A DNA stretch of 63,434 bases. Source: a virus. The first letter of the stretch is position 1, and every line of letters starts with the position of its first letter. The stretch lies in the IMG/VR virus record IMGVR_UViG_3300020424_000350, positions 1 to 63,434 of that record; one strand, written 5' to 3'. This document shows positions 1 through 8,831 of this stretch, in pieces. Under the pieces are notes generated by a model. The model had not been told where the DNA came from and did no database searches. It worked only from the letters and a program-made list of their open reading frames with translations. Both the position numbers and the translations under genes were made by a program.

Positions 1-44
1 CAGGTAACGAAAAAATAAAAATAATTAGGTTTTATAAAAAATGA
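1..44 (+). CDS. 3' end of cupin-like gene (second copy of its C-terminus)
   Basis: The last 13 codons of the gene at 62572-63381 are read here in frame up to a TGA that overlaps the ATG of the Coq4-like gene. It is a fragment only because the window opens inside the gene; on the circular genome the gene is intact. Confidence 0.85.
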   Translation, partial: GNEKIKIIRFYKK

Positions 45-97
45 TAGAAAAAATTAAATACGAATCTAGCTTAGTTAAAAAATGGTTTGCACAAACT
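1..97. repeat. terminal direct repeat, left copy
   Basis: These 97 bases recur at 63338-63434 with only two differences (positions 17 and 21, both A here and T in the right copy). Both differences fall in the 3' end of the cupin-like gene: one is synonymous for Ile and the other is Ile versus Leu. The repeat marks circular closure or circular permutation of the genome rather than an internal repeat. Confidence 0.95.
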
Positions 98-931
98 GAA
101 TCAAATCAAAATATAAACGAGCCAGGAGTGATAGATATAGTTTTAGAACTTATGCACCACTTTGATATTAAATCAAATAAAAGACTTTTAAAAAGGTTTG
201 AAAAACTAAACTATGCAAAAACATTTTTTGAACAAGAAAGTCTTAGAGATGTAGTTTCTAAAGGTAAATTTTTAAAAGGAACTTTTGGTGCAGCTTTGAA
301 AGATTTTTGGGAGTCACCTGATTATGATAAAGATTTATTTAAAGATGGATTAAAAATAGCAAAAGAAAATAAAAAAGATTTTAAACTTACTGAAAAAGAA
401 AAGAAATTCTGGGCAGCTATATTTGCAGAACATGACTTAATACATTTCTTTTTTGATTTAAAAAACACAACTATGGGAGAAATATCTGTCATAACTTTTA
501 CCATTGCTAAAAGTTTTCGTAGAAGTTTTTTTACAATAATCTTTTTTGCTTTAGTAGGAGCCTTATTAGAGTTTTTAAGAAGTCCTACTGGATTAATTCG
601 TTTGAGATGGAATGTAAGAAAAGTACACTCATTAAAACTACATCATCATGATATTCTTAAAATAATATGGAAAGCATATAGAAATGGCAAAAGATGTCCT
701 TGGATGCTGTCAATAAATTGGCACGACAGATTGCATGAGCCATTACACATAGTTAAAGAAGAATTAGGTCTTGATGTAAATGCTGATTTTTCATTTTACC
801 GCAAGATGGACAAAGAATTAGAGAAACTTAATTGGTGGAAAGAATATGGTAAAAGAACTGCATTTCAACAACAGATATTAGTAGCTAGATTAGTAAAAAA
901 TAATGGTGTGCCTTTTAAAATACTTCCATGA
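41..931 (+). CDS. Coq4-family (ubiquinone biosynthesis) protein
   Basis: This 296-residue protein resembles Coq4, which in bacteria and mitochondria organises or catalyses late steps of ubiquinone ring modification. The diagnostic metal motif HDxxHx11E is complete (H131, D132, H135, E147). The C-terminal half has the family pattern of a helix with xxxAYRNGKR followed by a conserved Trp and PLxxVxEELG. The ATG overlaps the stop of the preceding cupin-like gene and the TGA overlaps the next ATG, so it belongs to the same operon. In a phage this would be an auxiliary metabolic gene acting on host membrane quinone synthesis. The family assignment rests on the motif and overall pattern; the actual substrate is not shown. 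Confidence 0.72.
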   Translation: MIEKIKYESSLVKKWFAQTESNQNINEPGVIDIVLELMHHFDIKSNKRLLKRFEKLNYAKTFFEQESLRDVVSKGKFLKGTFGAALKDFWESPDYDKDLFKDGLKIAKENKKDFKLTEKEKKFWAAIFAEHDLIHFFFDLKNTTMGEISVITFTIAKSFRRSFFTIIFFALVGALLEFLRSPTGLIRLRWNVRKVHSLKLHHHDILKIIWKAYRNGKRCPWMLSINWHDRLHEPLHIVKEELGLDVNADFSFYRKMDKELEKLNWWKEYGKRTAFQQQILVARLVKNNGVPFKILP

Positions 932-1443
932 TTTGGCGGTCAACTATAGATTTAACAGACACAGAAAGACTTGCCTTAAATATTTTTGCTAAACAATATG
1001 AAGGTTCATCAGAAGAAATAGTGCCTAATGCTTTGAGGCAGTTTCCTTCCGTTTTAGAAAAAGTTAATAATTTAATTGATAGTTATTTACCTAGAAAATA
1101 TAAAAAATATTTAGTGCAGTCTTGGTCAATAAATGTTGCTAAAGATACTGTCATTACTTCTAATCCTCATAATCATGGGTACTCTCATTTTAATTTTATA
1201 TTTTACACCGAGAGTGATGGAGAAAATTGTTTAGTACTGAGGGATGCGAATAATTTAGAATTTAAATTAAAATTAAAGACAAATGAATTTATAATATTAC
1301 CACCACAACAGATACATATGATAGAGATAGGTAAAATTAAATCAGACAGAATATCTTTTGTAGGAGACGTTATACTTACAGAAACAGAATATAAAAGCAG
1401 TATGTTTTTACCACCTGTAAATATTTGGCAAGAACTAGAGTAA
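928..1443 (+). CDS. putative 2OG-Fe(II) oxygenase / double-stranded beta-helix protein
   Basis: The 171-residue product has a central HNHGYSHFNF segment followed by beta strands and a late LPPQQIH segment. This is the spacing expected for the two metal-binding halves of a jelly-roll (2OG-Fe oxygenase or cupin) fold. It resembles small phage 2OG-type proteins with a W(x)nH-x-H pattern. The substrate is unknown. Translation is coupled to the Coq4-like gene by a 4-base overlap. A plain cupin without oxygenase activity is a realistic alternative. Confidence 0.5.
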   Translation: MIWRSTIDLTDTERLALNIFAKQYEGSSEEIVPNALRQFPSVLEKVNNLIDSYLPRKYKKYLVQSWSINVAKDTVITSNPHNHGYSHFNFIFYTESDGENCLVLRDANNLEFKLKLKTNEFIILPPQQIHMIEIGKIKSDRISFVGDVILTETEYKSSMFLPPVNIWQELE

Positions 1444-1452
1444 AATAAAACT

Positions 1453-2352
1453 ATGTTAGGATTTAAAACATTCGCAGAATCACCTATTTCTTCTTTAGCA
1501 AAGCTAGATGATGTAAATGTAGCCCCTACTGGTCAAGTGGGTACTGGTGCTGTAGGTTCTTTAAGTTTCTCACTAGAACTTAATTTTTTAGTGAGTCAAG
1601 ATACCGAAGAAGTAGCTGCGGCTACAACTGGTTTAGGCACACCAACCATAGTTATACCCAAGTCATTTAGTATTTCAGGACAAGTAGGTACTTCTGCTTT
1701 AGGAAGTGCAGTAGCTAAAGCAGATTCAGATGTCGCTGTTACAGGACAAGCAGCTACGACTGGACTATCTGGTATTGGTGTAAATGGTGGTGTAATAGCA
1801 ATCATACCCAGCTTATCAAGTAGTTTAGGTTCAGTTAGTGTAACTATTGATGCAGAAGCAAATGTATCAATACCTTTAGAAGATGAAGGAGAGGCAGAAC
1901 TAGGAACTCCATCAATTACAGCAAGTTCAATCAACGCTGTAGCAGGACAAGCTGGAACTTCCGCACTAGGAACTGTAGTTATACCTGTAACGATTGGTGG
2001 CGTATCTGCTACTTCTGCATTAGGCACGGCAGTAGCTAAAGCAGACGCAGATGTTTCTGTTTCTGGGTTCGGAATGACTACGGGCTTTGGCACAATTACG
2101 CAAAGAACATCAAACACTATAGTGCCAACAGGATATAGTATGACAGGTTCTGTAGGTGCGATAATTATCAATGCTAACGCTACAATTATTCTTAATTCTT
2201 TAGAAGTAACTACTAGTGTTGGAGCTCCGAATATTTGGACATTAGTAGATGATGACCAAACCGCAGGATACAGTACTATAGATACAACACAATCACCGAG
2301 TTACAGTAACATAAACGATACTCAAAACCCTAATTGGGATGAGGTAGCGTAA
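1453..2352 (+). CDS. repetitive virion protein (probable tail fibre/adhesin component)
   Basis: The 299-residue protein is low-complexity, rich in Ser, Thr, Gly, Ala and Val. It is built of recurring units of about 12-20 residues with the core pattern TGQxGTxALGxxxV, seen around residues 26-40, 75-90, 95-105, 165-180 and 183-200. Such short beta repeats are typical of marine phage fibre or decoration proteins. A related unit occurs in the structural gene at 58108. The C-terminus carries a second repeat (YSTID/YSNIN). There is no strong ribosome binding site and the start is the first ATG. The exact role is unassigned. Confidence 0.6.
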   Translation: MLGFKTFAESPISSLAKLDDVNVAPTGQVGTGAVGSLSFSLELNFLVSQDTEEVAAATTGLGTPTIVIPKSFSISGQVGTSALGSAVAKADSDVAVTGQAATTGLSGIGVNGGVIAIIPSLSSSLGSVSVTIDAEANVSIPLEDEGEAELGTPSITASSINAVAGQAGTSALGTVVIPVTIGGVSATSALGTAVAKADADVSVSGFGMTTGFGTITQRTSNTIVPTGYSMTGSVGAIIINANATIILNSLEVTTSVGAPNIWTLVDDDQTAGYSTIDTTQSPSYSNINDTQNPNWDEVA

Positions 2353-2382
2353 ACAGATTTTATTACATATAATTGAGGCACT

Positions 2383-3495
2383 ATGGCAAGTACATACGAA
2401 AATAATCTTAGATTAAATGAGATGGGTACTGGGGACCAGTCTGGTACTTGGGGAACGGTAACTAATACTAATTTAGAGTTAATCGCTGAAGCTTTTTCAT
2501 ATCAAACAGAAGCTACATTCAATAGTGATGGAGATAAAACCGCTACTATAGGGGACGGAGTAACTGATAAATACAGAGCGATGTATATTAAAGTTACATC
2601 GACAACTAGCTTATCTGCCACTAGAACATTAAATATAGCCCCTAATACGCTTTCTAAAATGTTTATTATAGAAAACGCTACTACAGGAGGACAATCAATA
2701 GCTGTATCACAAGGTTCAGGAGCTGATGTAACTATCGCTAACGGAACTTCTAAAATAGTATTTACTGATGGATTAGGCTCTGGTGCAGCAGTTTACGACG
2801 GTTTAGATAAAATAGCTTTATCTGCTAATACAACTATTGGCGGTAGTACTTTAGCTTCTCAAATAGCCAATTTTATAACCGCTTCGAGTACGACTACTTT
2901 GACTAATAAAACTTTTGATGCAAATGGCACAGGTAACAGCATATCTAATATAGAAAATGCGGATATAAGTGCTTCTGCAGCTATTGATTTTAGTAAAATG
3001 GCTAATCTAACCGTTAATAGAGCTTTAATTTCAGACAGTAATGGAGATGTTGTAGTAAGTAATGTTTTAGCAGATGAGATTAACCACCTTGACGGAGCTA
3101 CTTCTAATATACAACAACAACTAAATGACAGAGTTACTCCTAGTAGCTCCGCGACTTTTACTAATAAAGGCGGAAACATATCACAATGGACTAATAACTC
3201 AGGGTATATAACATCTTATACTACTAGTTATTCTCAAGGCTCAACTTCAGGATATATTAAATTTACTAATGGTATGCAAATGTGTTGGGCTAAAGTTTAT
3301 CACTCATATTATGGTACTACTTGGACTTATCCATTAAGTTTTTCTAATGCGGTTGTAAGTGCTTCTAAACACGATATTAGAAGTAACTCCTCGGGAGACG
3401 GTTCTAACTATGTTTATAATATAACTACAAGTAGTTTGGCATATACGGGTAGTGTTTATGCAGGTCATGCACTTTTAATGGCGATAGGATATTAA
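2383..3495 (+). CDS. tail fibre protein
   Basis: The 370-residue product begins with the marine-phage fibre signature MGTGDQSGTWGTVTNTNL (residues 14-31), continues as Ser/Thr/Ala-rich beta repeats, and ends in a Tyr-rich domain (about 285-370) that would form the receptor-binding tip. The N-terminus of such proteins attaches to the baseplate or tail hub. It is followed two bases later by a tail assembly gene, the usual fibre and chaperone pairing. Receptor specificity cannot be read from the sequence. Confidence 0.75.
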   Translation: MASTYENNLRLNEMGTGDQSGTWGTVTNTNLELIAEAFSYQTEATFNSDGDKTATIGDGVTDKYRAMYIKVTSTTSLSATRTLNIAPNTLSKMFIIENATTGGQSIAVSQGSGADVTIANGTSKIVFTDGLGSGAAVYDGLDKIALSANTTIGGSTLASQIANFITASSTTTLTNKTFDANGTGNSISNIENADISASAAIDFSKMANLTVNRALISDSNGDVVVSNVLADEINHLDGATSNIQQQLNDRVTPSSSATFTNKGGNISQWTNNSGYITSYTTSYSQGSTSGYIKFTNGMQMCWAKVYHSYYGTTWTYPLSFSNAVVSASKHDIRSNSSGDGSNYVYNITTSSLAYTGSVYAGHALLMAIGY

Positions 3496-3496
3496 A

Positions 3497-3835
3497 ATGT
3501 CAAAGAAATACGCACATATAGACGAAAATAACATTATAAAAGGTTGGTTTGATGATGAAGTTCATGATTCTATACCCGAACCTAATATAGAAGTTACAGA
3601 GCAACAATGGCAAAAAGCAACAGAAAATAATCACAATTACTGTGGCTCTGATGGTGTAACTAAAAATATAGATGTTGGAATAACTAAAGAACAACAATTA
3701 AGAGTCGCTCAAGCTTATCTATCTGAAACAGATTGGTATGTAATTAGAGAAGCAGACTCAGGTAAAGAAATGCCTAGTGAAATTAAAACTAAAAGAGCAG
3801 AAGCCCGAGAAACTATAAGCGATTTAGAGGAATAA
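3497..3835 (+). CDS. tail fibre assembly/chaperone-like protein
   Basis: This 112-residue protein has an N-terminal segment reading YAHIDENNIIKGW and a C-terminal SETDWYVIREADSGKE helix, matching the phage tail assembly chaperone (APC-type) pattern of xxTDW followed by basic and acidic residues. It lies immediately after the fibre gene with a 1-base gap. Its expected role is to help fold or attach the fibre. The assignment rests on the C-terminal pattern and position. Confidence 0.55.
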   Translation: MSKKYAHIDENNIIKGWFDDEVHDSIPEPNIEVTEQQWQKATENNHNYCGSDGVTKNIDVGITKEQQLRVAQAYLSETDWYVIREADSGKEMPSEIKTKRAEARETISDLEE

Positions 3836-3991
3836 ATGGAAACTTTACTTTGGATAATATTTATAACAGTAATTAGTAAAGCATTACTAAAAGCTGTTAG
3901 ACCTGATTTAAATAGAAAATTAAATAAAAGCGTTCAATCAGTAGGTAAAGCGATGAAAGCATATTACGACTACTGTAAGCAGTGGTGGTAA
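3836..3991 (+). CDS. small membrane protein, lysis cassette
   Basis: A 51-residue product starts at an ATG right after the preceding stop. Residues 1-22 are hydrophobic (METLLWIIFITVISKALLKAV) and the remainder is basic and amphipathic. Its TAA overlaps the ATG of the next membrane protein. A single N-terminal membrane segment just ahead of the endolysin suggests a holin, antiholin or lysis regulator, but no family is recognised. Confidence 0.55.
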   Translation: METLLWIIFITVISKALLKAVRPDLNRKLNKSVQSVGKAMKAYYDYCKQWW

Positions 3992-4200
3992 TGGCTAGAG
4001 CGACAGTAAACGAAGTAGATAAACGTTTAAGTGCTCATGAAGCAGCTTGTGACCAACGTTGGAAAGAAAATTATCGTAGATTAGATTCTATAGAAAATGG
4101 GATTTTATTAATTAATAAAACAATCAGGAATAGCTTAATATTTATTGTTACTATTTCCTTGACTGCTATAGGGTTTCTAGTAAGATACACTTTGTTTTAG
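3991..4200 (+). CDS. holin-like / XhlA-type membrane-anchored protein
   Basis: The preferred ATG at 3991 overlaps the upstream TAA and gives 69 residues. The first 45 residues are a polar coiled-coil-like helix (EVDKRLSAHEAACDQRW), followed by one C-terminal membrane segment (about 47-69). This order resembles XhlA or haemolysin-type lysis partners. A GTG at 3982 is possible but lacks support. The gene sits 9 bases before the endolysin and is probably a holin or lysis accessory. Confidence 0.55.
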   Translation: MARATVNEVDKRLSAHEAACDQRWKENYRRLDSIENGILLINKTIRNSLIFIVTISLTAIGFLVRYTLF

Positions 4201-4209
4201 GAGAGCCAA

Positions 4210-4677
4210 ATGGACTTTTCCTCAGAAACTAAATTATCAAAACACTTTAAATTAAAAGAGTTTGAAAAATCTCAAATGGCTTATCGTCTAGGTATTGATA
4301 ATAGAGTTACTGACAAAACAATATTTAATAATTTAAAAAATTTAAGTGAGGAAATACTTGAACCTATACGAAATCATTTCGGCAAACCTTTTACTCCTAA
4401 TTCTGGTTACCGCTGTTTGGAGCTCAATAGAAAGCTTGGCTCTCGTGACACTAGCCAACATACTTTAGGTCAAGCCGTAGATATAGAAATCGTTGGCATA
4501 GACAACGAGACGTTATTCGCATACATAAAAAATGAATTAGATTTTGACCAAGTCATTTTAGAATACTATGACGGAATAACTCCTGATAGTGGTTGGATTC
4601 ATGTATCATATGTAAGCCCTAAAGATAACAGAAAAAACAGTTTCGCATACGACGGAATAAATTATAGAGTAGTTTAA
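4210..4677 (+). CDS. M15-family peptidase endolysin
   Basis: This 155-residue enzyme has the M15A/VanY-type zinc site: SQHTLGQAVDIE (S-x-H-x6-D, about residues 93-104) and a late GWIHVS segment that gives the third metal ligand. An SGYRC motif precedes it. It should cleave peptide cross-links of host peptidoglycan at the end of infection. It has no signal peptide, so release needs a holin, consistent with the two membrane genes just upstream. The start is supported by GGAG six bases before the ATG. Confidence 0.85.
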   Translation: MDFSSETKLSKHFKLKEFEKSQMAYRLGIDNRVTDKTIFNNLKNLSEEILEPIRNHFGKPFTPNSGYRCLELNRKLGSRDTSQHTLGQAVDIEIVGIDNETLFAYIKNELDFDQVILEYYDGITPDSGWIHVSYVSPKDNRKNSFAYDGINYRVV

Positions 4678-6584
4678 TGCCCTTATTAAAATTACAATTT
4701 AAACCAGGAATCAACAGAGAAGGTACTAACTACAGTAATGAAGGCGGTTGGTTTGACGGCAACTTAATACGTTTTAACAAACAAAACGTAGAAAAAATAG
4801 GCGGTTGGAGAAAAGATAACAGTAATACTTTTTTAGGTAATTGTAGAAAATTACACGGTTGGACAGATTTAAACGGTACAAAATTTTTAGGATTAGGTAC
4901 AACTAGTAAATACTATATCGAAAAGGGTGGTTCATTTTATGACGTTACACCATTAAGGCAAACAACAGCCGCAGGTGACGTAACTTTTGCAGCAACTAAT
5001 GGCTCAAGCGTAGTCACTGTTACTGATACTAATCATGGATTAGGGGTAGGTGATTATGTAGCTTTTAGTGGTGCAACTAGTTTTGGCGGTAATATAACAG
5101 CGGCTGTAATAAATCAAACAGGAACAACATATTTAAATCAAATAGGTTTTATGGTCGCTTCTGTCGTAGACGCTAATAACTATACGATAACTGTACCAGT
5201 AACAGCTAATTCTTCTGACGCTGGTAGTAATAAAGGTGGGAGCAGTGTCATAGGGTACTATCAAATACAAGTAGGATTAGATAGTTATGTCTCAGGAACA
5301 GGTTGGGGAGCAGGAGCATGGGGAGAAAGCACTTGGGGAAGTACAAGTCCGTTAGCTTTCGCTAGTCAATTAAGATTATGGTCACATGATAATTACGGTG
5401 AAGATTTAATTATTAATCCTAGAAACGGTGGTATCTTTTTCTGGGACACTTCCGCAGGGGTAGAATGGGCTACTAATAATAATCACAATAGGGCTAAAGC
5501 GTTATCGGACCTCACAGGAGCTAATTTAGCCCCCACAGTAGGGTTATTTACCTTAGTATCTCAGGTAGATAAACACGCTATTATTTTAGGAGTAGACCCT
5601 ATTAATACAGCAGGAACAGCTAGAACAGGACAAATTGACCCAATGCTTATAGCATTTAGCGACCAAGATAATATTGTAGAGTGGGAGCCAAAATCTACTA
5701 ATACTGCAGGAGCATTAAGTTTATCTGAAGGTAGTACTATCGTAGGAGCAGTAAAGTCAAGACAAGAAATATTAGTCTGGACAGATACCTCTTTATACAG
5801 TATGCAATTTATTGGTCCACCTTTTACATTCGGTATAAATTTAATAAATAAAGAAACTGGATTAATTGGACCTAATGCTGCGATAGTAACTTCAAAAGGT
5901 GTTTTTTGGATGGCGGTAGATAATTTTTATGTTTACACAGGTACAGTACAAAAAGTTCCTTGTACAGTTTTAAGTTATGTTTTTGATGATATAAATGTTT
6001 CAGAAGTTTATAAATTTCATGCTTTTTTAAATGAAGAATTTAATGAAGTAGGCTGGTTCTATACTTCGAAAAACGGTAATGAGATTGATAGATATGTTTC
6101 TTATAACTATGACATAGGTGCATGGGCTTATGGAACATTAAGTAGAACAGCTTGGTTAGACTCGGGTACAGAACCTTACCCAAGAGCTACAAGTAGTAAT
6201 TATTTATACGAACATGAGTATGGTTACGATGACGACGGTAATCCTATGACTAATGTTTTTATAGAAAGTTCAGATATGGATTTAGATGAAGGAGAACAAT
6301 TCAGCCATATATCTAAATTAATACCTGATGTTAGATTTCTAAATAACGCGGCAGGACAAATAAATTTTGTTTTAAAAACTAGAAACTCTCCTGGAGAAAC
6401 ATTAACTACTAAAAGTACTAACGCTGTAACAAGCACTGCGGCTAAAGTAGATTTACGTTCTAGGTCAAGACAGGCAGCTTTTAGATTTGAATCAGATGAC
6501 GACGCTTCTTATCCTGGAAATACAAATACAGGTTGGCGATTAGGTAATAATAGAATAGAAATAAACCCTGACGGAAAACGTTAA
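4677..6584 (+). CDS. tail hub/nozzle-like virion protein
   Basis: The 635-residue protein starts with FKPGINREGTNYSNEGGWFDGNLIRF, the conserved opening of a marine podovirus structural protein thought to form the tail hub or stabilisation ring. The body is beta-rich with repeated WGxxxWG patterns (about 203-215) and ends with a segment resembling tail tube distal proteins. It overlaps the endolysin stop and the next structural gene start by one base each. The structural role is well supported, the precise position in the tail less so. Confidence 0.65.
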   Translation: MPLLKLQFKPGINREGTNYSNEGGWFDGNLIRFNKQNVEKIGGWRKDNSNTFLGNCRKLHGWTDLNGTKFLGLGTTSKYYIEKGGSFYDVTPLRQTTAAGDVTFAATNGSSVVTVTDTNHGLGVGDYVAFSGATSFGGNITAAVINQTGTTYLNQIGFMVASVVDANNYTITVPVTANSSDAGSNKGGSSVIGYYQIQVGLDSYVSGTGWGAGAWGESTWGSTSPLAFASQLRLWSHDNYGEDLIINPRNGGIFFWDTSAGVEWATNNNHNRAKALSDLTGANLAPTVGLFTLVSQVDKHAIILGVDPINTAGTARTGQIDPMLIAFSDQDNIVEWEPKSTNTAGALSLSEGSTIVGAVKSRQEILVWTDTSLYSMQFIGPPFTFGINLINKETGLIGPNAAIVTSKGVFWMAVDNFYVYTGTVQKVPCTVLSYVFDDINVSEVYKFHAFLNEEFNEVGWFYTSKNGNEIDRYVSYNYDIGAWAYGTLSRTAWLDSGTEPYPRATSSNYLYEHEYGYDDDGNPMTNVFIESSDMDLDEGEQFSHISKLIPDVRFLNNAAGQINFVLKTRNSPGETLTTKSTNAVTSTAAKVDLRSRSRQAAFRFESDDDASYPGNTNTGWRLGNNRIEINPDGKR

Positions 6585-6934
6585 TGGCTAAATTATTAAG
6601 AACTTCGCTACCGTTTAGTTCTGACGGTCAAGTAAACGGTGAGTTATATAATAGATTACTTAGAGTATTAGAATTAAATCTAGGAGAGTTTGACCCTGAT
6701 AATACTAGACAAATAACTACTGAGGAAAAATTAGATAATAAATTTAATTTAGGAGCAATCGTATTCGATACGACTTTAAGTAAGCTACAAGTATACGACG
6801 GAGATAATTGGCTTTCTATTGCTACTATACCCCTTGATGTATTTAGTGGACCACCCACCAATGGATTAGAAGCTCAATCTTCTTTAGGTACTTTGTCTGT
6901 TAGTGCTGGTGGGGACACTACAATTACATTATAA
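6584..6934 (+). CDS. small virion-associated protein
   Basis: A 116-residue acidic protein with a short beta motif near residues 61-79 (FDTTLSKLQVYDGDNW), a pattern common in tail fibre and virion accessory proteins, and a C-terminal SSLGTLSVSAGG unit like the beta repeats in the 1453 and 58108 genes. It is translationally coupled to the tail hub gene. No specific function is recognised. Confidence 0.5.
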   Translation: MAKLLRTSLPFSSDGQVNGELYNRLLRVLELNLGEFDPDNTRQITTEEKLDNKFNLGAIVFDTTLSKLQVYDGDNWLSIATIPLDVFSGPPTNGLEAQSSLGTLSVSAGGDTTITL

Positions 6935-6951
6935 ATATTTTCAAATATAAT
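6923..6951 (+). promoter_or_regulatory. candidate sigma70-like promoter for nuclease gene
   Basis: ATTACA (6923-6928) and TATAAT (6946-6951) are 17 nt apart just before the Cas4-like nuclease gene. The -35 overlaps the end of the structural gene. It lacks the tgcTTTACTtt form of the main promoter family, so support is moderate. Confidence 0.35.
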
Positions 6952-6969
6952 ACCCAAAAGGAGATTAAC

Positions 6970-7653
6970 ATGATAAATCAATGGTCGTATAGCCGTTTAA
7001 GTTGTTTTGAAAAATGTCCCAAACAAGCAGAATTTAAATTTGTTAAAAAATTAAAAGAGCCTGGAAGTCCAGCAATGGATAGAGGCAAACATATCCATAA
7101 ACTTTGTGAAGAGTATATTCGTGGGTTTCATCAAGAAATACCAGAAGAAATAAAAGGATTAGAAGATAATTTTAAAGAACTAAAAGAACTGCACGAAAGA
7201 GGACACGTGCTTTGTGAAGAAGATTGGGCTTGGGACGAAGAATGGAAACAAACAGGCTGGTTTGATTATAATACTTGGGGTAGAGCTAAAGTGGATGCTT
7301 TTGTATATGAAGAAGGTGTTTCTAAACAAGCTCGAGTTATTGATTTTAAAACAGGAAAGTTCGAAGGTAATGAAGAAGCTCATAGAGAACAGTGTGAATT
7401 ATACGGTTCTATAGCTTTAAAAAGGTTTCCAGAATTAGAAGAAATAGTTACTGAAATGTGGTATTTAGACCATAATAAAATAAGTAAGTTCGTTTACGAT
7501 ACACAAACAATAATTTTAAAAAGAGACCGTATAAACGCTAGAGCTATAAATATGACTACAGCTACAGAGTTTCCTGCTAATCCACATAAATGGAGATGTC
7601 GTTGGTGCCATTTTGGTAAAGAAGGGTTATGCGAAGAAAGAATTACAGATTAA
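6970..7653 (+). CDS. Cas4/RecB-like PD-(D/E)XK nuclease
   Basis: This 227-residue protein starts SYSRLSCFEKCP, the usual opening of PDDEXK_1 nucleases. It has the catalytic segment VIDFKTGK (about residues 122-129) followed by a QCELYG helix. Cysteines at the start (about 11 and 15) and end (CRWCHFGKEGLC) could hold a Fe-S cluster as in Cas4 and AddB. It probably acts as a 5'-3' or end-processing exonuclease in recombination, replication or host DNA breakdown. GGAG precedes the ATG by six bases. Confidence 0.8.
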   Translation: MINQWSYSRLSCFEKCPKQAEFKFVKKLKEPGSPAMDRGKHIHKLCEEYIRGFHQEIPEEIKGLEDNFKELKELHERGHVLCEEDWAWDEEWKQTGWFDYNTWGRAKVDAFVYEEGVSKQARVIDFKTGKFEGNEEAHREQCELYGSIALKRFPELEEIVTEMWYLDHNKISKFVYDTQTIILKRDRINARAINMTTATEFPANPHKWRCRWCHFGKEGLCEERITD

Positions 7654-7654
7654 T

Positions 7655-8251
7655 ATGAAACACCCATATTTTATACTTCCAGATGTTTTACCAGATATAG
7701 TGGTAGAAGATATAAAAAACATTGTTTTAAATTACGAAGAAATAGACGGTGGTGTGGGCGGTAATGTAACTCTGCAAGAAGAAGCCACAGTAGATAATGA
7801 AATAAGAAGATGTAAACAACGTTGGATTCCACCTAACGCAGAAGATACTAAAAAGATACATAATCTTTGTACAGAAATATTTGAAGAAGCAAACAGAAGA
7901 TGTTTTAGCGTAAATTTAGATAGGGTGTTTAATATGTTTTACGCTGAGTATCGAGCAGAGGATAATGGTTATTACGCTCAACATAAAGACTCTAATTTAG
8001 GTATTAACGGTGAACTGTACGATAGAAAACTTAGTATGACAATACAACTATCAGACTCTGCTGAATATGAGGGGGGTGATTTTGTTTTTTATGATGACCT
8101 ACATGGTTGGGCTCAACCCGACAAGGAACGTATTAGGAAAAAGGGTGCGGTGTTTGTTTTCCCTTCTTTTTTAGAACATGGTGTAAAACCTGTAACGAAA
8201 GGAATTAGAAAATGTTTCATAGCTTTTATCGAAGGACCCGCTTGGCGTTAA
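7655..8251 (+). CDS. 2OG-Fe(II) oxygenase (prolyl 4-hydroxylase-like)
   Basis: From the ATG at 7655 the product has 198 residues. The iron ligands are visible as QHKDS (H-x-D) and the distal FLEHGVKPVTKGIRK, where the Lys or Arg would bind 2-oxoglutarate. The GGDFVFYDD strand between them is typical of P4H domains. The longer reading frame from 7613 overlaps the nuclease in another frame and is not needed. Phage homologues are frequent in marine genomes; the substrate (protein, base or small molecule) is unknown. Confidence 0.8.
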   Translation: MKHPYFILPDVLPDIVVEDIKNIVLNYEEIDGGVGGNVTLQEEATVDNEIRRCKQRWIPPNAEDTKKIHNLCTEIFEEANRRCFSVNLDRVFNMFYAEYRAEDNGYYAQHKDSNLGINGELYDRKLSMTIQLSDSAEYEGGDFVFYDDLHGWAQPDKERIRKKGAVFVFPSFLEHGVKPVTKGIRKCFIAFIEGPAWR

Positions 8252-8305
8252 TGCATTAACAATCATCTAAAAATACTTTATTATTGTTCTCGGTAGGTGA
8301 TTATT

Positions 8306-8644
8306 ATGGAACAACCTAACGAAATCATAAAAACTGGGGAACCTCAAAAGGTTAAACTAGAATTAGAACTAGATACTACACAAAAGAAATACGAACCTAA
8401 TAAGTTTCAAACTTGGGTAGATTTAGCGGTAACTATAGACTCTTGGAGAATCTTCCCTAGATTATTTATTACAATTTACATAGTTTTATTATATAAAACT
8501 TGTGTATGGTTTATGGGCTTAGATACCCCTAGTTTAGAACAAAGTGGGTTTGTATCTATTGTTGTAGGAGCGGGAGCCGCTTGGTTTGGTTTATATGCTG
8601 GTACAGGCGGTGCAAGTAAAACTAAATTAAAACAATATGACTGA
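8306..8644 (+). CDS. two-TM membrane protein, holin candidate
   Basis: The ATG at 8306 gives 112 residues. A polar N-terminus of about 45 residues precedes two hydrophobic segments (about 50-72 and 82-102) separated by a short loop, and the C-terminus is basic. The size and topology fit a class II-like holin or an inner-membrane accessory. It begins a short operon with the 8637 gene and the MscS-like gene. Confidence 0.5.
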   Translation: MEQPNEIIKTGEPQKVKLELELDTTQKKYEPNKFQTWVDLAVTIDSWRIFPRLFITIYIVLLYKTCVWFMGLDTPSLEQSGFVSIVVGAGAAWFGLYAGTGGASKTKLKQYD

Positions 8645-8831
8645 TACCTTAAAAATCTATTTAACAGAGTTTGAATACAATGGAGTTACCTACGACGGAC
8701 CTAATATTGTAGCTAAAAATTTTAAGGAAGCTGTACGACATGCTGATGATTTAGGCATAATTGTTGTTGGAAAATTAGATACATTTATATCGTCATCTGG
8801 TGCTGAAAACCATAAAACAACGATACATTAA
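8637..8831 (+). CDS. hypothetical protein
   Basis: A 64-residue protein with no family that I recognise. It overlaps both neighbours by a few bases (8 upstream, 1 downstream), so it is translated as part of the membrane-protein operon. It contains a beta-alpha pattern (IYLTEFEYNGVTYDG, then a helix and a hydrophobic strand) and no membrane segment. Confidence 0.5.
   Translation: MTDTLKIYLTEFEYNGVTYDGPNIVAKNFKEAVRHADDLGIIVVGKLDTFISSSGAENHKTTIH

Noticed and set aside
1596-2171. 191-codon antisense frame opposite the repetitive virion gene
   Set aside because: It results from repeats on the opposite strand; low-complexity composition and no start signals.
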